From Novosphingobium sp. (GTDB lineage: Bacteria > Pseudomonadota > Alphaproteobacteria > Sphingomonadales > Sphingomonadaceae), in contig JAURNJ010000006.1 of the NCBI GenBank assembly GCA_030830245.1, positions 1-8,329 on the forward strand: DNA of 8,329 nucleotides, given 5' to 3'. The number at the start of each line of letters is the position of its first letter. The stretch's first letter is position 1. Positions 5,756 through 8,329 of this stretch are shown here, one piece after another. The translations under genes were made by a program, and so were the position numbers. The notes below the pieces were generated by a model. It had not been told where the DNA came from, made no database searches, and was given only the letters and a program-made list of their open reading frames with translations.

Positions 5756-6652
5756 TTGGAAATTGGTCTCAACATCATGTCGACCGAAAATCTCCTCGGC
5801 GGGGACATGGCAAGGATACTGGACGTCGTCGAACTGGCGGACCGCAAGGGTGTCGATTTCGTCACCATCAGCGACCATCTGGGCTTCACCGGCGCTTCAC
5901 ATGCAGAGCGGGTGCGCATCCGCAACTTCCCCTATCCGCTGGGCCAGCCGTGGCTGGAGCCGATCTCGTTCCTTTCGGCGGTTGCTGCGCGCACCAGCCG
6001 CATCCGGCTTTCCACCTTCATCCTGATCGCGCCGCTGCGGCCCATGCTCCTGCTGGCGAAGCAGCTCGCGACGCTCGACGTACTGTCGAGGGGGCGCGTT
6101 ACGATTGCACTCGGCGCAGGCTGGCAGGACGTGGAGTTCGAGGTCACGCAGATGCCGTTCAACGGGCGCTTCGGTCGACTTGAGGAAATGGTTTCGGCCT
6201 TCCGCGAACTCTGGGGGCAAGCACCTGCGAACTTCGCGGGCAAGCACTTCAGCTTCGAGGATTTCTATTCCTATCCGGCGCCGCCGCAGGGGCGCGACCT
6301 GCCGGTGATCTTCGGCATGACGCCAACTCCGCAAAACCTCGATCGCATTGCCCGCGTCGCCAACGGCTGGGCGGCTGATCCGTTCTACGTCCACGAGCTT
6401 GAAGAGGTCGCGCAAAAGCTGCCGGTCCTGTTCCGGGAGAACGGCCGCGACCCCTCCGGGCTGCAAATCCATGTGATGCAGCGCGCAGTCAGGGCCGCCG
6501 ATGGTAGCATCGACAAGGCAGCGACACGGAACGAGGCGCTCGAACTGGCGAGGAAGGGCGCGACCACGGTCAATTTCACCCTCGTCGATGGATGCCGGAC
6601 CGCCGAAGAGATCGAGCCGTTCCTCGATTACATCGTCGCGCTCAAGGATTGA
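5756..6652 (+). CDS. luciferase-like monooxygenase family flavin oxidoreductase
   Basis: This 298-residue bacterial luciferase-like (LLM class) TIM-barrel protein uses a TTG start chosen for its strong ribosome binding site. The family N-terminus (EIGLNIMSTENL) begins exactly there. Further family features are the strand ending VTISDH (36-41), LSAVAARTSRIRLST (73-87), the segment SRGRVTIALGAGWQ (111-124) with the flavin-binding GAGW, the GRFGRLEEMV helix (137-146), and a C-terminal GATTVNF strand. Such proteins use FMN with a separate NADH:flavin reductase, or F420. F420 use is common in actinobacteria but not expected in a sphingomonad, so FMN is the better guess. Reactions in the family include monooxygenation of ketones, sulfonates and chelators, and F420-linked alcohol or imine reduction. 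It is first in an operon with the thiolase-like gene six bases downstream. Its substrate is unknown. Confidence 0.9.
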   Translation: MEIGLNIMSTENLLGGDMARILDVVELADRKGVDFVTISDHLGFTGASHAERVRIRNFPYPLGQPWLEPISFLSAVAARTSRIRLSTFILIAPLRPMLLLAKQLATLDVLSRGRVTIALGAGWQDVEFEVTQMPFNGRFGRLEEMVSAFRELWGQAPANFAGKHFSFEDFYSYPAPPQGRDLPVIFGMTPTPQNLDRIARVANGWAADPFYVHELEEVAQKLPVLFRENGRDPSGLQIHVMQRAVRAADGSIDKAATRNEALELARKGATTVNFTLVDGCRTAEEIEPFLDYIVALKD

Positions 6653-6658
6653 ACCGTC

Positions 6659-7822
6659 ATGACAGGATCGAAACGCAGGGCCGCCATCGTTGGCGTCTAC
6701 ACCACCGAGCAGGCGCGCGGTCTGGAGCGCACGATCTGGTCGCTTGAGCTTGAGGCGATAAAGGGCGCGCTCGCCGAGGCGGGGCTGTCGCACACGCAGG
6801 TCGATGGCCTGATCCCGATGGACTACGACACGCCGATCAGCCTGCACATGGCATGGACCGAACAGCTTGGCGGCCATCCGATCAGCTACATGAGCATCGG
6901 CAATGCCTCCGGGGGCGTGGCGAAGGCAGCCTCGGCGATCGAGACCGGGCTCGCCAATGTCGTCGTCATCTACTTCGGCAACGCCAACAACCCCAACGGC
7001 CCGCGCCAGCTCAAGATGCTCGACCGCGCGCCGCGGGTGAAGGACTGGATGTTCCTCGTCCACGGCGCCTACATGTCGGTATGGTATGCGATGTGGACGC
7101 AGCTCTACCTCCACGAGTTCAGGCCTGAACGGGATTACTTCGCCGAATATCCGGTGAAGATGCGCGAGAACGCGATGCTGAACCCGGCCTCGCTGATGGG
7201 CTCGAAAGGTCCGATCACCATCGAGGATGTCTATGCCTCGCGCATGATCGCCAGCCCCTTGCACCTGTTCGAGTGCTCGCTCGACAACGATGGCGGCTAT
7301 GCCATCGTCGTGGCCTCCGAAGAGATCGCGCGCGACTGCAAGACCAAGCCGATCTGGGTGATTGGCGGGGCCGAGGCGATGTATACCGACGGCTACCAGA
7401 CGATCACCGCGCCGTGGAACGATCCCAAGGGGGCTGCAGTCAAGCGGGCGACCGAGATCGCGTTCGGCAAGGCTGGGATCACCCACGACGATATCGACGT
7501 TGCCGGACTCTACGATTGCTTCGCCATCACCGTGGTGCGCAACCTTGAGGAAATGGGCTTCTGCAAGCTCGGCGAAGGAGCGGACTACATGCACGAGGGG
7601 CACCTGTGGCTCGACGGCAAGATGCCTTCGAACACCGACGGAGGCCTGCTCGCCAACAGCCACAATGGCAACCCGAGCGGCATGCACACCATCGAGGTCG
7701 TGCGGCAATTGCGCGGCGAATGCGGCGCGCGGCAGGTGAAGGACCCCAAAATCGGAGTCACCCTGGCGCAGGGCGCCTCGGTGCACGGCCTTGCCGGTGT
7801 CGCCGTGCTGGCGCGGGATTAA
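6659..7822 (+). CDS. thiolase-like protein lacking the catalytic cysteines (SCP-x/Ltp2 type)
   Basis: The thiolase fold over 387 residues resembles SCP-x thiolase or lipid-transfer protein-type members: IVGVYTT at the start, the nucleophile loop SIGNASGGVAKA (79-90), the second half with VAGLYDCFAI (281-290), and GGLLANSHNGNPSGM (328-342), which aligns with the GHPxGxSG block of thiolases and keeps H335. The nucleophilic Cys, expected just before A83-S84-G85, is Asn (N82). The C-terminal Cys of the C-x-G motif is also absent (LAQGASVHG, 369-377). It is therefore unlikely to be a Claisen-type thiolase. With DUF35 directly downstream, a retro-aldolase of the Ltp2/ChsH2 kind is the best model; in that family tyrosines do the catalysis, and Y285 in LYDCF is a candidate. 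AAGGA (6643-6647) at the end of the preceding gene may serve as its ribosome binding site. Confidence 0.88.
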   Translation: MTGSKRRAAIVGVYTTEQARGLERTIWSLELEAIKGALAEAGLSHTQVDGLIPMDYDTPISLHMAWTEQLGGHPISYMSIGNASGGVAKAASAIETGLANVVVIYFGNANNPNGPRQLKMLDRAPRVKDWMFLVHGAYMSVWYAMWTQLYLHEFRPERDYFAEYPVKMRENAMLNPASLMGSKGPITIEDVYASRMIASPLHLFECSLDNDGGYAIVVASEEIARDCKTKPIWVIGGAEAMYTDGYQTITAPWNDPKGAAVKRATEIAFGKAGITHDDIDVAGLYDCFAITVVRNLEEMGFCKLGEGADYMHEGHLWLDGKMPSNTDGGLLANSHNGNPSGMHTIEVVRQLRGECGARQVKDPKIGVTLAQGASVHGLAGVAVLARD

Positions 7823-7833
7823 AGGACATGATG

Positions 7834-8256
7834 ATGGAAGCCGAACCCTATCTCCGCCCGCTGCCGATGATGGAGCCGCAGAACGCGCCGTTCTGGCAGG
7901 GCATTGCGCGTCATGAATTCCTCGTGCCCAAGTGCAACAATTGCGGGGACTGGAACTGGGTGCCCTATCCCGCCTGCCGCACCTGCCTTTCCGAAGACCT
8001 GACCTGGACGAAAACGGCGGGGCACGGCACGGTCATGACCTTCTCGGTCGTCCATCGCGGCCCGCCCACCTTCGGCAAGGAGCCCTACGGCACAGTCCTG
8101 CTGGAGTTGCCTGAGCGCCCGCGCTCGGTCGTGATCCTCGGCAACACCACCGGGATGAACCCGGAAGACCTGTCCATTGGCATGCAGATGAAGATCGTAT
8201 TCGAGCAGATCCCGAGCGAGGACTTCGTCATGTACCGCTTCGCTCCAATGGACTGA
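7834..8256 (+). CDS. DUF35 Zn-ribbon/OB-fold protein, partner of the thiolase-like protein
   Basis: This 140-residue protein has an N-terminal helix with PFWQGIARHEFLVPKC, a rubredoxin-like zinc ribbon CNNC...CRTC (C34, C37, C48, C51), and an OB-fold with GHGTVMTFSVVHRGPP (63-78) and PYGTVLLELPE (84-94), the standard DUF35 order. DUF35 proteins form complexes with adjacent thiolase-like proteins, stabilise them and bind acyl-CoA; examples are ChsH2 with Ltp2 in steroid side-chain removal and the DUF35 partner of archaeal HMG-CoA synthase. Three ATGs in a row (7828, 7831, 7834) are possible starts; I chose the third because AGGA (7823-7826) is then seven bases away, but either earlier one adds only one or two Met. 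The Shine-Dalgarno sequence overlaps the stop codon of the thiolase-like gene, so the two are cotranscribed and coupled. Confidence 0.93.
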   Translation: MEAEPYLRPLPMMEPQNAPFWQGIARHEFLVPKCNNCGDWNWVPYPACRTCLSEDLTWTKTAGHGTVMTFSVVHRGPPTFGKEPYGTVLLELPERPRSVVILGNTTGMNPEDLSIGMQMKIVFEQIPSEDFVMYRFAPMD

Positions 8257-8278
8257 TCGAAATGCTCCGGGTCAGTCC
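8250..8278. terminator. inverted repeat across convergent stop codons, possible weak bidirectional terminator
   Basis: GGACTGA (8250-8256) and TCAGTCC (8272-8278) are perfect seven-base arms around a 15-base loop. Each arm contains the final Asp codon and stop codon of one of the two convergent genes, both of which end GAC-TGA. The symmetry may therefore be a coincidence of similar gene ends. No T-run follows on either strand, so termination here, if it occurs, would be inefficient. Confidence 0.25.
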
Positions 8279-8329
8279 TCAGGCTTCGAATAGGTGAGGG
8301 GGGCAAGCGGCTCGCTCGGTGAATAGCCG
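8272..8329 (-). CDS. 3' end of an unidentified gene (N-terminal part outside the window)
   Basis: Only the last 18 codons are present, reading GYSPSEPLAPLTYSKPED and then TGA. The Pro/Ser-rich ending has the look of a natural soluble-protein C-terminus, and its position, 15 bases from the convergent DUF35 stop, fits the dense packing of the cluster. The fragment is too short to assign a family. A random open frame of this length is also possible, so the call rests mainly on context. Confidence 0.5.
   Translation of the reverse strand, partial: GYSPSEPLAPLTYSKPED

Noticed and set aside
5897..7786. A 629-codon open frame on the minus strand
   Set aside because: It lies antisense to the luciferase-like and thiolase-like genes, both of which have clear family motifs. 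Its His/Arg/Ala-rich, motif-free translation is the usual shadow of high-GC codon use.
1..8329. tRNA/rRNA genes, CRISPR arrays, insertion sequences, phage or toxin-antitoxin genes
   Set aside because: Reading both strands showed no transposase or integrase-like protein, no repeat-spacer pattern and no recognisable structural RNA.

Overview
The window is GC-rich DNA, almost certainly from an alphaproteobacterium of the Sphingomonadales (Novosphingobium/Erythrobacter-like). This rests on the style of the IspG protein, strong G/C preference at third codon positions, tight operon packing, and accessory catabolic genes (Rieske oxygenase, luciferase-like monooxygenase, SDR, amidohydrolase, thiolase-like/DUF35 pair) of the kind these bacteria carry in quantity. 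The assignment is inference from protein style, not from a marker gene.

Layout. (1) 3-1127 is the complete housekeeping gene ispG of the MEP isoprenoid pathway. (2) 1124-1345 is a small reading frame of nine tandem hydrophobic pentads. It overlaps the ispG stop but has no ATG/GTG/TTG start: an ATA sits exactly where an ATG overlapping the stop would be expected. It overlaps by ATGA the next gene, a two-helix membrane protein (1342-1812). (3) That membrane protein runs in frame into what looks like a piece of a secreted 'choice-of-anchor I' (beta-propeller) protein. This is followed by an Arg-rich tail and, on the opposite strand, another protein-like fragment that I cannot identify. I read 1549-1870 as a rearrangement scar between the core genome and the catabolic cluster. 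(4) 2072-8329 is the catabolic cluster.

The cluster has three transcription units. A Rieske non-haem iron oxygenase alpha subunit (+) converges, stop codon against stop codon, on an SDR-amidohydrolase pair (-; 1-nt spacing). A divergent promoter region of 110 bp, holding a 38-bp nested inverted repeat that looks like an operator, separates the SDR from a (+) operon of luciferase-like flavin monooxygenase (TTG start), thiolase-like protein and DUF35 Zn-ribbon/OB-fold protein. The last gene converges on the 3' end of another (-) gene cut by the window edge.

How the genes may work together (inference): Rieske and flavin monooxygenases oxygenate a hydrophobic, perhaps polycyclic, steroid-like or terpenoid substrate; the SDR oxidises the alcohol or 3-hydroxyacyl intermediate; and the amidohydrolase-2 protein hydrolyses or decarboxylates a ring-cleavage-type product. 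The thiolase-like protein lacks both thiolase cysteines and is followed directly by DUF35, which is the arrangement of Ltp2/ChsH2-type retro-aldolases that remove acyl-CoA side chains. The substrate cannot be read from the sequence. No reductase or ferredoxin for the Rieske enzyme, no regulator gene and no transporter lies inside the window. I saw no RNA gene, CRISPR array, insertion sequence or phage gene.
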